From NCBI GenBank assembly GCA_902588745.1, contig CACIQI010000004.1:48643-112642 (forward strand): 64,000 bases of DNA. Reading direction: 5' to 3'. A program made the position numbers and the translations under genes. Origin of the DNA: an uncultured Alphaproteobacteria bacterium (GTDB taxonomy: Bacteria > Pseudomonadota > Alphaproteobacteria > HIMB59 > GCA-002718135). The stretch's first letter is position 1. Every line of letters starts with the position of its first letter. The notes beneath the pieces are model-generated. The model saw only the letters and a program-made list of their open reading frames with translations, searched no databases and was not told where the DNA came from. Below are positions 8,694-18,748 of the stretch, piece after piece.

Positions 8694-10109
8694 TTATATT
8701 CCTTGTTTAAATTCCAATGTAATATTTATATCATTAATTTCATAACTTTCAATTGTACCATTCGTCCATTTGATTGTTATATTTTTAACGATTTCACCTT
8801 CACGTAAACCGTAATGTGCTACTGGTTCCATTTGACATAAATATCCTGAGCCTGCATCAATAGTCTTTGCATGATTTCTTAAATTTGTATGTAATGTGAC
8901 TGTTGCACCTCTTGCTGGAGCACCAAAGGTGTTGAGAGGTTTGATTCTAACATAATTGGTATTTAATACATTTGCTTTAAATAAACTTAGTGGCTGAGCA
9001 CCAGATTCACCATGAGAAATAAGTAATTCTAAAATTCCATCTCCATCAATATCAGCAACAGCAGCGCCAGTTCCTAGACCTTGTGCTTCAAGTGCTGCAC
9101 CTAATTTAATTTCTTCTAAGTTTCCTTCATCAACAATACGAAAGAGTTTATTTGGTTGACCTATATTATTTAAAAAAATTTCATCATAACCATCATTATC
9201 AAAATCAGCCGATATAACTGTTCGTATTCTACTTGGTGATCTAAAATCTAATGAAGACATATCGAGAAAAGATTCTTTTTGTTTTACAAAAATACGATGA
9301 TAACCCTCCCAATTACTTGTTATAATATCAAGTTCGCCTCTGTACAAAAAATCTGTTAAAGCAGTTCCTCGACCGTTTTGAAAAGTATCTTGGACATTTT
9401 TTTCAGTTGCAATATCTTTAAAATTTCCATTTAAATTTTTATATAAAAAATTTGGACCTCTCTCATTAGCTGCAAATATATCCATATTATTAGAAACTAT
9501 ATGTCCTGAAATTACCGCTCTTCCTCCAGTTATTTGATCAATTCCAAGTATTGGCGCTAAGTCTTTAACTTCATTTTCTTCAATTTCATAAAATCTAGTA
9601 GGTCCACCATAATTAGCAACATATATACCGTATTTCCCTGATCCATTTCTGTCTACACAAACAACTGATCTACCTGCAGTTAGATTCAAATTTTCTAAGT
9701 TTCTTTCTAACTCAAAATAATCGAAAATATTATTATTGTTATCTAATAATCTATCAGAGTATTTTTTTTCTCCACTATACGTATCAGTATTTAAGAAATA
9801 AATTTCTTCAAAACCATCTTGATCTATATCACATGCTGATACACCAATAGTATTCCTATCTTCATCATTGAATAATGGATCTTGAATTGTATTTATTAGT
9901 TTTCCATTTTTATAACTAAGAGCTAGATTAGAGTAACCAAAACCTGCAACAATAAATTCAAAAGTTCCATCTTGATTAAAATCAGTTACTGAAACTCCAT
10001 AACTTAATCGCTCATTATTATTTTCAATTATATCAGAAATATTAGAAAAAAATTCTGCCTTAGCCATATTAGATATAAATATAATAAAAATAAAAATTAA
10101 CTTACGCAT
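8694..10109 (-). CDS. Exported FG-GAP/ASPIC-UnbV (CRTAC1-like) repeat protein
   Basis: I place the start at ATG 10109, giving about 471 residues with a good signal peptide (MRKLIFIFIIFISNMAKA). An upstream ATG at 10172 would add 21 residues that spoil it and overlap the preceding gene. The mature protein is a string of FG-GAP-like repeats with DxDxDG calcium-type loops (for example DFNQDGTFE, DIDQDGFEE, DFDNDGYDE, DIDGDGILE), predicted to form a beta-propeller. A C-terminal ASPIC/UnbV domain follows (RGATVTLHTN... GSGYLCQMEPVAHYGL). Such proteins are secreted or surface adhesive or binding modules of unknown ligand. It starts 10 bases after the Cys-rich gene. Confidence 0.85.
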   Translation of the reverse strand: MRKLIFIFIIFISNMAKAEFFSNISDIIENNNERLSYGVSVTDFNQDGTFEFIVAGFGYSNLALSYKNGKLINTIQDPLFNDEDRNTIGVSACDIDQDGFEEIYFLNTDTYSGEKKYSDRLLDNNNNIFDYFELERNLENLNLTAGRSVVCVDRNGSGKYGIYVANYGGPTRFYEIEENEVKDLAPILGIDQITGGRAVISGHIVSNNMDIFAANERGPNFLYKNLNGNFKDIATEKNVQDTFQNGRGTALTDFLYRGELDIITSNWEGYHRIFVKQKESFLDMSSLDFRSPSRIRTVISADFDNDGYDEIFLNNIGQPNKLFRIVDEGNLEEIKLGAALEAQGLGTGAAVADIDGDGILELLISHGESGAQPLSLFKANVLNTNYVRIKPLNTFGAPARGATVTLHTNLRNHAKTIDAGSGYLCQMEPVAHYGLREGEIVKNITIKWTNGTIESYEINDINITLEFKQGI

Positions 10110-10119
10110 TTCAAGTATT

Positions 10120-10809
10120 TTAATTTGCCAATCTGATAAAAATATCGCCCATTCCAAAATTAAGTTCTTCAAGAGGCATACTATTTCTAGCTTCGCACAT
10201 GGGTCCAGTTATTTGGTCATTTTTTATATAATCTAAATCGTAAGCATCACATTTTTTTGCATTATGCAATATTCCAATAACAAGTTTGTTATCTACTGAG
10301 TATGTATATTCTTTATTTAATTCATTACCTTCACAAAAATAATCTCTATTAACAAGTTCGGGAAAATCATTTTTGCTACATGGATTATCAATAACGATTG
10401 TATAGATATCTTTTGATTGATCTTTAAAATCAATGTTAATTTTTTTTGTTTCTGAATATTTCATTACATCGCATAAGCAAGGCCAACAACATTTATAATA
10501 TTGACCACAAATTCTTTCATCATTTTCTAAATTAGTAAGAAAAATTTCATCTGGCTGTGCATCAGGAGGAATTAGAGAACCTGAAACTGCACAGTATAAC
10601 TTGTTAAATTGCATAAACTCTTCATATTCTAAGTTTTGATCTAAAATATATTTGAAAAATCTTGGTCCTGCTGCATTTCTATTTCCATCAGGGAAAATAG
10701 TTGACCAATCATTAACAAGTCTTTCGTACAATTTTTCTGTATTAGCATTAGCCTTAGTAATGGGTATTAAAATTAACACCAAGGAGATGAAATAAATTAA
10801 TTTTCGCAT
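10120..10809 (-). CDS. Exported cysteine-rich protein of unknown function
   Basis: A 229-residue protein with a signal peptide (residues 1-22, ending ANA). I do not recognise the family. The mature part holds ten cysteines (73, 101, 107, 108, 111, 113, 144, 159, 187, 205) with a dense cluster KCCWPCLCD at 106-114. That suggests a disulfide-stabilised fold or a metal/[Fe-S]-like site. The even cysteine count fits a disulfide-bonded periplasmic or extracellular protein. It heads a same-strand series with the ASPIC/UnbV, DUF4396 and TPR genes, so a joint exported function is plausible but unproven. Confidence 0.7.
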   Translation of the reverse strand: MRKLIYFISLVLILIPITKANANTEKLYERLVNDWSTIFPDGNRNAAGPRFFKYILDQNLEYEEFMQFNKLYCAVSGSLIPPDAQPDEIFLTNLENDERICGQYYKCCWPCLCDVMKYSETKKINIDFKDQSKDIYTIVIDNPCSKNDFPELVNRDYFCEGNELNKEYTYSVDNKLVIGILHNAKKCDAYDLDYIKNDQITGPMCEARNSMPLEELNFGMGDIFIRLAN

Positions 10810-10971
10810 GAAAATTAAATAGGTTTAGCTTTAAAAATGTAAATCCCCTGTTTTGAAACTATCTTAAATTAGCTCAAATCACTTTTTATGGGTTTTATCT
10901 TTATTTATGGTATTGTCGCACTTGAAGAATTTGACTTATTTTATGCTAAATACTAGAGAGTAATCTTAATT

Positions 10972-11046
10972 TGGGGCGTCGCCAAGCGGTAAGGCACCGG
11001 TTTTTGGAGTCGGCATTCGTAGGTTCGAATCCTACCGCCCCAGCCA
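10972..11046 (+). tRNA. tRNA-Gln (TTG)
   Basis: A full cloverleaf is readable: acceptor TGGGGCG pairs with CGCCCCA, followed by discriminator G and an encoded CCA. The anticodon arm is CCGGT-TTTTGGA-GTCGG, giving anticodon TTG. The T-arm is AGGTTCGAATCCT. Length is 72 bases plus CCA, as expected for glutamine tRNA. Confidence 0.97.
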
Positions 11047-11049
11047 AAT

Positions 11050-11637
11050 TTAAATTCCCTTTTTAATTTTGTTTAGATAGTTAACACTCTTCCAATATAA
11101 ATCTTCAAATTTTTGGATAAAGCTTATATTAATTATTTCTTTTTCTTTAATACCCCAAATATTTTTTTTATCTATCCAACCTCTGTAATTTCCAAATGAC
11201 ACTAAGCACCAATCAATCTTACATTTTTCTAAATAAACAATATTTCCCCTTCCTATCTCTCCAATAACATTACCGTTTAAAGTGTTTAATAATTTTATAG
11301 TTTTATTTTCATTTGATAAAATAATACCTGTTCTTGTACCGGAAATTAAACTCTTATGGATCCATCCAAAATTTTTCTGAAAATCTTCTACTTTTCTCCA
11401 ATCTTCATACTCTTCTAATACTTTTAAGGGGTAATTTTTTTTTATAAATTTAATTTCAATAGGATAATTCTTACTTGGACCAACACGAATATTTGCATCA
11501 TTAGATTTTAAAGATACATACCTTGGAATTTCTAGACCAGTTTCTTTACCAATATCTGCATTACTTACTTGGCTAAAAATTATAATTGAAATGAATGCTA
11601 TTACGATTTGCATACTATTTTTTCTATAAAGTAGCAT
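11050..11637 (-). CDS. Exported bacterial SH3-domain protein
   Basis: A 195-residue protein with an N-terminal signal peptide. The start may be ATG 11637 or, giving a cleaner signal sequence, ATG 11613 (MQIVIAFISIIIFSQVSNA). Two SH3b-like units follow: one with SNDANIRVGPSKNYPIEI... DWRKVEDFQKNFGWIHKSLISG (about 43-98), and a second with KTIKLLN... EIGRGNIVYLEKCKIDWCLVSFGNYRGWIDKKNIWG (about 110-165). Bacterial SH3 domains usually bind peptidoglycan or target enzymes to the wall. It lies between two oppositely oriented tRNA genes with only a few bases on its 3' side. A close family is the alphaproteobacterial 'SH3 domain-containing protein' (aspartyl-trna synthetase mis-annotated family). Confidence 0.8.
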   Translation of the reverse strand: MLLYRKNSMQIVIAFISIIIFSQVSNADIGKETGLEIPRYVSLKSNDANIRVGPSKNYPIEIKFIKKNYPLKVLEEYEDWRKVEDFQKNFGWIHKSLISGTRTGIILSNENKTIKLLNTLNGNVIGEIGRGNIVYLEKCKIDWCLVSFGNYRGWIDKKNIWGIKEKEIINISFIQKFEDLYWKSVNYLNKIKKGI

Positions 11638-11667
11638 ACGATTTATATAAAGTGTATAATATTATAG

Positions 11668-11744
11668 GCGCCTGTAGCTCAATTGGATAGAGCGTATGAC
11701 TACGGATCATAAGGTTAGGAGTTCGACTCTTCTCAGGCGCGCCA
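11668..11744 (+). tRNA. tRNA-Arg (ACG)
   Basis: The acceptor GCGCCTG pairs with CAGGCGC, followed by discriminator G and an encoded CCA. The anticodon arm TATGA-CTACGGA-TCATA gives anticodon ACG, read as inosine-CG after TadA editing. The D-arm is GCTCAATTGGATAGAGC and the T-arm AGGAGTTCGACTCTTCT. Length is 77 bases with CCA, normal for arginine tRNA. Confidence 0.97.
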
Positions 11745-11800
11745 AAAATTAAATGTTATTATATAAATTTTGACAAATCTGTATTAGTTAAGTTAATTAA

Positions 11801-12823
11801 ATGATAGTTGATATTAAATCTACCAAAATAAAAAGCGATAATCGTTTATCAAATTTATTTTTTAACGCAAATTTCAGTAATTTATCGATTAATTGTAATA
11901 TACTTAAAAGTAATTTTTTTTCTGATTCATTTTACTATTTTCCAATTACAGAAAATAATGAAACATTTTCATCTTTATTTACAAGAGATCTTAACAATAT
12001 CTCTCATTTTTATTCACAAAAATTTTTTGATAATTTTAAAAATAATAAGAATTCTTTAAAAAAGTTTAAAGAATTGTATGTGCTTGGATCAAATGCGGGT
12101 AATAATTATTATTCAAATTTACTACAATTTCTTCCAAGGATTTTCTTTAATAAAAAAACAAATCTAAAACTAGCAATTCATAGGAACTCATCAAACAAAT
12201 ATAGAAACTTTATTGGAAGTATCTTAAAATCTCTAAACATTGAATTTACATTTGTGTTTCTAGACGACGATTTTTATCATTTTATAGATTCTGAATTTCC
12301 ACAGTTTTTGAGCATGAATGATTCAATTGAAATATTAAAAAAATTTATAAATCCAAAAACTAATGTAGAAATTAGTAAAAAAATATATGTAACTAGAGAA
12401 GATTCTAATTATAGAAAAATTTTAAATGAAGGTGATGTTGTTACTATTTTGAGAGAAAGGGGGTATAAGGTTATTAATCCTCAATTATATGAAATAGATG
12501 AGCAAATTGAAATCTTCTCAAATGCTGAAAAAATTATTGCACCACATGGCTCTAATTTAGCAAATATAATTTTTTGCAAACCTGGAACTGAAATTTTTGA
12601 GATTACACCTTCTTTTAACGATAACGAAAAAATTCTTGAAGACAGATATCTAAATTTATGTTTAATTAATAATCTTAAGCATAATAAAATAGTATCCGAC
12701 ACAGTTGATGTTGAAAATCATTCTGCTTTGGCAAAAAAATATATTCACAAAAATGTACTATCACAAAGCAATTACTATAAAAATCTAATTGTTAAAATTC
12801 ACGAACTAAGTAAAAAAATTTAA
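11801..12823 (+). CDS. Glycosyltransferase family 61-like (DUF563) protein
   Basis: A 340-residue protein with the C-terminal half of a GT61/DUF563 glycosyltransferase: KKIYVTREDSNYRKILNE (about 196-213), the helix-rich middle, and APHGSNLANIIFCKPGTEIFEI (about 248-269). The HGSNLxNxxFxxPGxxxxEI block is diagnostic. The N-terminal 170 residues are divergent, with many Asn, Phe and Lys. It probably adds a sugar to a cell-surface glycan or glycoprotein; donor and acceptor are unknown. It stands alone, 56 bases after tRNA-Arg, and ends one base before the convergent sppA stop. A solitary surface-glycan gene beside a tRNA is a common sign of gain by transfer, but no integrase or flanking repeat is visible. 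Confidence 0.75.
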   Translation: MIVDIKSTKIKSDNRLSNLFFNANFSNLSINCNILKSNFFSDSFYYFPITENNETFSSLFTRDLNNISHFYSQKFFDNFKNNKNSLKKFKELYVLGSNAGNNYYSNLLQFLPRIFFNKKTNLKLAIHRNSSNKYRNFIGSILKSLNIEFTFVFLDDDFYHFIDSEFPQFLSMNDSIEILKKFINPKTNVEISKKIYVTREDSNYRKILNEGDVVTILRERGYKVINPQLYEIDEQIEIFSNAEKIIAPHGSNLANIIFCKPGTEIFEITPSFNDNEKILEDRYLNLCLINNLKHNKIVSDTVDVENHSALAKKYIHKNVLSQSNYYKNLIVKIHELSKKI

Positions 12824-12824
12824 T

Positions 12825-13847
12825 TTAACATTCTTTTAAATAAACTGGAATTACGACATTAATATTAATTTTTAAATTTCTGCAAATATTTTCAAGAGAA
12901 TATTTATTATCAGTTTGATTTTCATACTTAACTAATAGATTTGTTAATATTGAATTGCTAACTTTATTTTCATAAATTTTGTAATCGTCAAATTTATTTT
13001 CTTTAGCAATTAATTTGATAAGTGTTTCGTAATTCAAAATATCATCAATCAAAAAATTATTTTTTGCCTGATTACTACTATAGATTAAAGCTCCAATATC
13101 ATTTTTTAAATTTGAAATTTCAATTTTACGATTTTTTGAAACTTTTGTTATAAAATCATTATAAACATCATCAACGATTTTTTGTAAGTGTTTGATTTCA
13201 TCACTTCTAGGTCGTCTAAATGGATTAAACAAATCTTTGCCTTCTCCAGCATTCTGGTTAAAAACTTCTATTCCCTCTTTAGTCTCAATTGTTTGGCCAA
13301 AGATTCCTGAAGATAGACTTGTCGGTATATTATAGTAGAACCAACTTGGCCCACTTACTCCTATACTACCTATAATAGATCCATATGAAGCAAATATTCT
13401 ATCAGCTGTGGTTGCAACCCAGTATCCTCCAGATGCTAAAATCTCTTTTGTAAAAAAATATACTTTAGTGTTGGTGTGTTCTTTAAATTCATAAATGATT
13501 TGTTCTAATTCAGCAGTAGCACTTACTGATCCACCTGGAGAATTAATGTTTATAATTAGAGCCTTGATTTCTAGTTCTTTTAACTCTTCTAAATAAGATT
13601 TTACCTGCGAGGGATTAATGTAATCGTAAAGATTATTTCCTAAAACATTACTGTTATTATTAAATATTGGCCCATTTAAATTAATATTAGCTATAATATT
13701 ACTTGAAGTAGGTAAACCTTCAGTCATTACAAACTGTTTTTTTTCTAGTTTATTAGAAAAATTAAGTACCAAATTAATAATTATTATAAAAATTAATAAT
13801 GCACTCAAAAAACCAAGAGTTCTTAAAAAAACACTGAAAAATATCAT
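12825..13847 (-). CDS. sppA: Signal peptide peptidase SppA-type S49 serine protease
   Basis: A 340-residue membrane-anchored protease with one N-terminal helix (about 8-30) and a periplasmic catalytic domain, the short 'half-size' SppA form. It degrades leftover signal peptides and misfolded membrane proteins with a Ser-Lys dyad. The nucleophile is Ser139 in ILASGGYWVA, and the likely general base is Lys204 in GEGKDLFNPFRRP. The upstream oxyanion loop is NSPGGSV (102-108). The C-terminal 60 residues are variable. It is divergent from groESL, with a 152-base gap, and convergent with the glycosyltransferase. Confidence 0.9.
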   Translation of the reverse strand: MIFFSVFLRTLGFLSALLIFIIIINLVLNFSNKLEKKQFVMTEGLPTSSNIIANINLNGPIFNNNSNVLGNNLYDYINPSQVKSYLEELKELEIKALIININSPGGSVSATAELEQIIYEFKEHTNTKVYFFTKEILASGGYWVATTADRIFASYGSIIGSIGVSGPSWFYYNIPTSLSSGIFGQTIETKEGIEVFNQNAGEGKDLFNPFRRPRSDEIKHLQKIVDDVYNDFITKVSKNRKIEISNLKNDIGALIYSSNQAKNNFLIDDILNYETLIKLIAKENKFDDYKIYENKVSNSILTNLLVKYENQTDNKYSLENICRNLKININVVIPVYLKEC

Positions 13848-13901
13848 TTTTTCTCAAAATAGCATAACTTTACCTAATTCGAATTTTTTTTTGTTTTCTT
13901 C

Positions 13902-13929
13902 TTGAATAGACTTTAATAATGCTTAAATA
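13902..13929 (+). promoter_or_regulatory. Candidate vegetative promoter of groESL
   Basis: TTGAAT (13902-13907) and TAAATA (13924-13929) are separated by 16 bases and lie immediately before the CIRCE operator, the usual order for HrcA-repressed heat-shock operons. The match is moderate in an AT-rich background, so it rests mainly on position. Confidence 0.5.
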
Positions 13930-13930
13930 A

Positions 13931-13957
13931 CTAGCACTCTCATAATGAGAGTGCTAA
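13931..13957 (+). promoter_or_regulatory. CIRCE operator (HrcA binding site) upstream of groESL
   Basis: The inverted repeat CTAGCACTC, nine bases (TCATAATGA), GAGTGCTAA matches the CIRCE consensus TTAGCACTC-N9-GAGTGCTAA at 17 of 18 arm positions. It begins 69 bases before the groES ATG. HrcA binds CIRCE and represses the operon until heat or unfolded protein titrates GroEL. hrcA itself is not in the window. Confidence 0.95.
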
Positions 13958-13999
13958 TAAAAAATTATTTAATTTCAATTAGTTAACAAAAGAGGAAAT

Positions 14000-14305
14000 A
14001 TGAAATTTAGACCTTTACATGATAGAGTCTTAGTAAAAAGAGTAGATTCTGATCAAAAAACAGCAGGGGGAATAATTATCCCTGATACTGCCCAAGAAAA
14101 GCCAATGGAAGGTGAAGTATTAGAAATTGGTTCTGGAGCAAGAGATGAAACAGGAAAACTAGTACCTTTGGATGTCAAAAAAGGAGATAAAATACTTTTT
14201 GGAAAATGGTCTGGTACTGAAGTAAAAATGAATGGTGACGACTTTTTGATAATGAAAGAGTCTGACATCATGGGAATTATAACTTCAGGTAAAAAAAAGA
14301 AATAG
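14000..14305 (+). CDS. groES: Co-chaperonin GroES
   Basis: A 101-residue 10-kDa chaperonin forming the heptameric lid of the GroEL folding chamber. It opens with the canonical [13 protein letters not shown] and has the mobile loop around [18 protein letters not shown] (22-39) that docks onto GroEL. A good ribosome site (AGAGGAA) precedes the ATG. It is cotranscribed with groEL, 21 bases downstream, under the CIRCE element. Length is typical for alphaproteobacteria. Confidence 0.98.
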   Translation: MKFRPLHDRVLVKRVDSDQKTAGGIIIPDTAQEKPMEGEVLEIGSGARDETGKLVPLDVKKGDKILFGKWSGTEVKMNGDDFLIMKESDIMGIITSGKKKK

Positions 14306-14308
14306 TAA

Positions 14309-15994
<1,686 letters not shown>

Positions 15995-16014
15995 TTATAA
16001 AATAAATATTAAAT

Positions 16015-16046
16015 AAAAGGGGCAAATTTATTTGCCCTTTTTTTTT
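16015..16046. terminator. Intrinsic terminator between groEL and the convergent gpx
   Basis: The stem GGGCAAA (16020-16026) with TTTGCCC (16031-16037) and loop TTTA is flanked by AAAA on the left and a run of nine T on the right. It can therefore stop transcripts from both directions. It sits 26 bases after the groEL stop and touches the gpx stop codon. Confidence 0.9.
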
Positions 16047-16581
16047 AGATTAAACGATCAATCTGATTAGTAATTTTCGAACTGTCTGGCTTTGTCATAG
16101 AAGACCAAGATTTAATAAGCTGTCCATTTCTATCAAATAAATATTTGTAAAAATTCCACTTTGGTTTTTCATTATATTCTTCTTCTATCCATGCATATAT
16201 TGGATGAGCATTGCTTCCTTTCACATCCATTGGTGAAGAAGTAACAAAACCTATCCCGTAATTAACTAAACAAATTTGTTTAATATCTTCGGTGTCTAAG
16301 TACTCTTGGTTGAAGGAATTGCTTGTTGTAGCTATTATTGTTAGATCGCTATTTTTATAGTTCAAAAATAAATTTTGGAGGTCAGCATACTGAGGAGTGA
16401 AACCACACCTAGAAGCCGTGTTCACTATTAATATTGGCTTACCATCAAACTTCTCTAAATTTACTTGATTACCGTCTATATCCTCAAATGAAAAGTTGTA
16501 TAAATTCACTGTTTCATTAGCTAATAATGTATTCTTTAGGTTAAGCATAATCAAAAAAACAAGTAAAAATTTAAATTTCAT
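16045..16581 (-). CDS. Exported glutathione peroxidase family protein
   Basis: A 178-residue thiol peroxidase of the GPx family with an N-terminal signal peptide (about residues 1-21), so it probably acts in the periplasm on peroxides with thioredoxin-like electron donors. The peroxidatic cysteine is Cys59 in NTASRCGFTPQY, and the Trp-Asn pair of the active site is WN at 142-143 in KWNFYKYL. The usual catalytic Gln position (NQF in classical GPx) is NSF here (Ser89), a departure shared in kind with other exported bacterial GPx proteins that carry Asp at this site. It is divergent from mscS with a 26-base gap. Confidence 0.88.
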   Translation of the reverse strand: MKFKFLLVFLIMLNLKNTLLANETVNLYNFSFEDIDGNQVNLEKFDGKPILIVNTASRCGFTPQYADLQNLFLNYKNSDLTIIATTSNSFNQEYLDTEDIKQICLVNYGIGFVTSSPMDVKGSNAHPIYAWIEEEYNEKPKWNFYKYLFDRNGQLIKSWSSMTKPDSSKITNQIDRLI

Positions 16582-16607
16582 GTTAGTGAGTAATAAATAT
16601 ATCGCTT

Positions 16608-17744
16608 ATGGAAACATTCAATAGTTTTACAGACCTTTTTTTTGATGTTTGGAATAACGGTGTTTTTGGCATAAATGCTACAGATATCATAGTAAGCCTT
16701 GTAATTTTCCTACTTTTTTATTTACTTAGAAGGCTTATAGCTAGATTTATTCTTAATCGATTATCAAGAATTGTTTCAAAAACTTCCAATCAAATTGATG
16801 ACGCTGTTATTGAAGTACTTGATGGACCATTAAAATTTTTTCCTGTTGTTTTAGGTTTTTTTATAGCTTCTTCGTATTTGGATGTTTCTGATAACAATCA
16901 AGATTTTTTAGATTTATTAAACAGATCTTTAATTACAATTTTTATATTCTGGTTACTACATCAATTGATTATACCATTTTCATTTGTAATAAAAAATTTT
17001 GAGTCAAAAATTTCAAAACCATTAGTTGATTGGACTCTTAAAGGTTTAAAAATTCTTGTTATTGTACTTGGTGCTGTCGCAATATTAGAATTATGGGGCA
17101 TAAGAGTTGGGCCAGTAATTGCGGGTTTAGGATTATTTGGTGTAGCTGTTGCACTTGGTGCTCAAGATTTATTTAAAAATCTAATTAGTGGTATTATGAT
17201 CCTAATGGAAAAAAGATTTACAGTTGGGGATGTAATTCTAGTTTCTGGTGAAGTTGAAGGAGTTGTTGAGCAAATTGGATTTAGATCAACCCTTGTTAGA
17301 AGATTTGATTCGACACCAGTGATGGTGCCAAACTATAAATTTGCTGAGCAGTCTGTTACTAATTATACCAGGAGACATCATAGACGCATAAGATGGTTAA
17401 TTGGACTAGAATATAGAACTAGTATTGATCAATTAAAAAATATCAGAGATGAGATAAATAATTTAATTGAAAAAGATGATAACTTTGCAAAAAATCAAAA
17501 CGCAAGTTTCTACGTACGAATAGATAGTTTTTCTGATAGTTCTATTGATATGCTAGTCCAAACATTTACTGTTACGAATGATTGGGCAGAATTTTTAAAA
17601 ATAAAAGAAAATCTTGCTGTTAAAATAATAGAAATAGTTGAAAATAATGAAGCTGGTTTTGCTTTTCCGAGTCAATCACTTTACGTTGAAAAATTATCTG
17701 AAGAAAAAACAGAAATTTTTAATCCTCAATTTACTAAGAAATAA
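16608..17744 (+). CDS. MscS family mechanosensitive channel
   Basis: A 378-residue small-conductance mechanosensitive channel that releases solutes on hypo-osmotic shock. There are four N-terminal membrane helices (about 22-45, 72-88, 105-125, 145-165), then the pore helix block GLGLFGVAVALGAQDLFKNL (about 178-197). The MscS beta domain follows, with FTVGDVI and VEGVVEQIGFRSTLVRRFD. The first segments before the pore exceed the three helices of E. coli MscS. Its stop and the next ATG overlap by one base, so it is coupled to the AI-2E-type transporter. Confidence 0.92.
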   Translation: METFNSFTDLFFDVWNNGVFGINATDIIVSLVIFLLFYLLRRLIARFILNRLSRIVSKTSNQIDDAVIEVLDGPLKFFPVVLGFFIASSYLDVSDNNQDFLDLLNRSLITIFIFWLLHQLIIPFSFVIKNFESKISKPLVDWTLKGLKILVIVLGAVAILELWGIRVGPVIAGLGLFGVAVALGAQDLFKNLISGIMILMEKRFTVGDVILVSGEVEGVVEQIGFRSTLVRRFDSTPVMVPNYKFAEQSVTNYTRRHHRRIRWLIGLEYRTSIDQLKNIRDEINNLIEKDDNFAKNQNASFYVRIDSFSDSSIDMLVQTFTVTNDWAEFLKIKENLAVKIIEIVENNEAGFAFPSQSLYVEKLSEEKTEIFNPQFTKK

Positions 17745-18748
17745 TGAACGAAAGTAATCGCGTAATTTCTGGTTCCCTTTTTATATTGGCCAGTATCGCT
17801 GTTGCTTTTATTTTGAATTTCTCTCAACCTATAATGGTTCCATTTGTATTAGCACTTCTTTTAAGAATTTTAATTGACCCAATAATTGATTTTCAGACTA
17901 TTAATCTTCGCGTTCATAGATTTATTGCAGTTTTTATAAGTATTTGTTTAATTGTACTATTATTCTCAATTATAGTTCCTTTTATTGTTTCTTCAGTTGC
18001 AACATTTTTAGAGTCAGCTGATGATTATAATCAAAAGGTAATTATTTTAATAGAGGCAATCATCATACAGCTTCAAGAATTCGAAATTGATATTGATAGA
18101 GAAACAATTAGAAATACAATTGCAGAGTTACCTATTACTAATTGGGCTGGCACTATATTAAGTAACAGTGCAAATTTTATTTCAAAGTTCCTCTTAGTTG
18201 TAATAATTACTCTTTTTTTGTTACTTGGTACCCCTCCTAAGAATACCTCTGATGAATGGAACGACATTATTAGATTGGTCAAAAAGTATATATTTACAAA
18301 ATTTTTAACTTCAGCCTTTACAGGTATTGCTGCAGGATTAATTTATTGGTTTTTAGGTTTAGAATTAGCCTTCATTTTTGGCAGCTTGACATTTATTTTA
18401 AATTTTATTCCAGTGATTGGTTCTGTGATTGCTGTCTTACTTCCATTACCAATTGCCTTCCTTCAATATAACGATCCAACACTAGTTGTATTAATTATTA
18501 TTCTGCCTACGATTATTCATCAAATAGTAGGAAATTTTGTAGAACCAAAAATATTTGGTGAGAGTTTTGGATTACATCCAATTACGATTATTTTATCCTT
18601 AATTTTCTGGGGAATGATTTGGGGTTTTATTGGAGTTCTTCTCGCAGCACCTTTAACTGCAATCATTAGAATTTCATTTGAAAGATTTGAAACAACCAAA
18701 CAAATTGCAAGATTATTAGAAGGCAAGATTCATATTAAAGAAAGTTAA
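17744..18748 (+). CDS. AI-2E family transporter (PerM/TqsA-like)
   Basis: A 334-residue membrane protein with the layout of the AI-2 exporter superfamily: paired helices at about 8-45 and 60-85, a soluble loop (about 85-145), then five C-terminal helices. The family motif FILNFIPVIGSVIAVLLPLP and the later PKIFGESFGLHPI are both present. Substrates in this family vary (quorum signal, sodium/proton antiport), so the real substrate is open. No luxS is in the window. Its stop shares a TTAA palindrome with the convergent recX stop. Confidence 0.9.
   Translation: MNESNRVISGSLFILASIAVAFILNFSQPIMVPFVLALLLRILIDPIIDFQTINLRVHRFIAVFISICLIVLLFSIIVPFIVSSVATFLESADDYNQKVIILIEAIIIQLQEFEIDIDRETIRNTIAELPITNWAGTILSNSANFISKFLLVVIITLFLLLGTPPKNTSDEWNDIIRLVKKYIFTKFLTSAFTGIAAGLIYWFLGLELAFIFGSLTFILNFIPVIGSVIAVLLPLPIAFLQYNDPTLVVLIIILPTIIHQIVGNFVEPKIFGESFGLHPITIILSLIFWGMIWGFIGVLLAAPLTAIIRISFERFETTKQIARLLEGKIHIKES

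Noticed and set aside
10810..10971. Possible small gene or attachment site before tRNA-Gln
   Set aside because: No open frame with a start and ribosome site, no repeat of tRNA sequence, and no integrase nearby.
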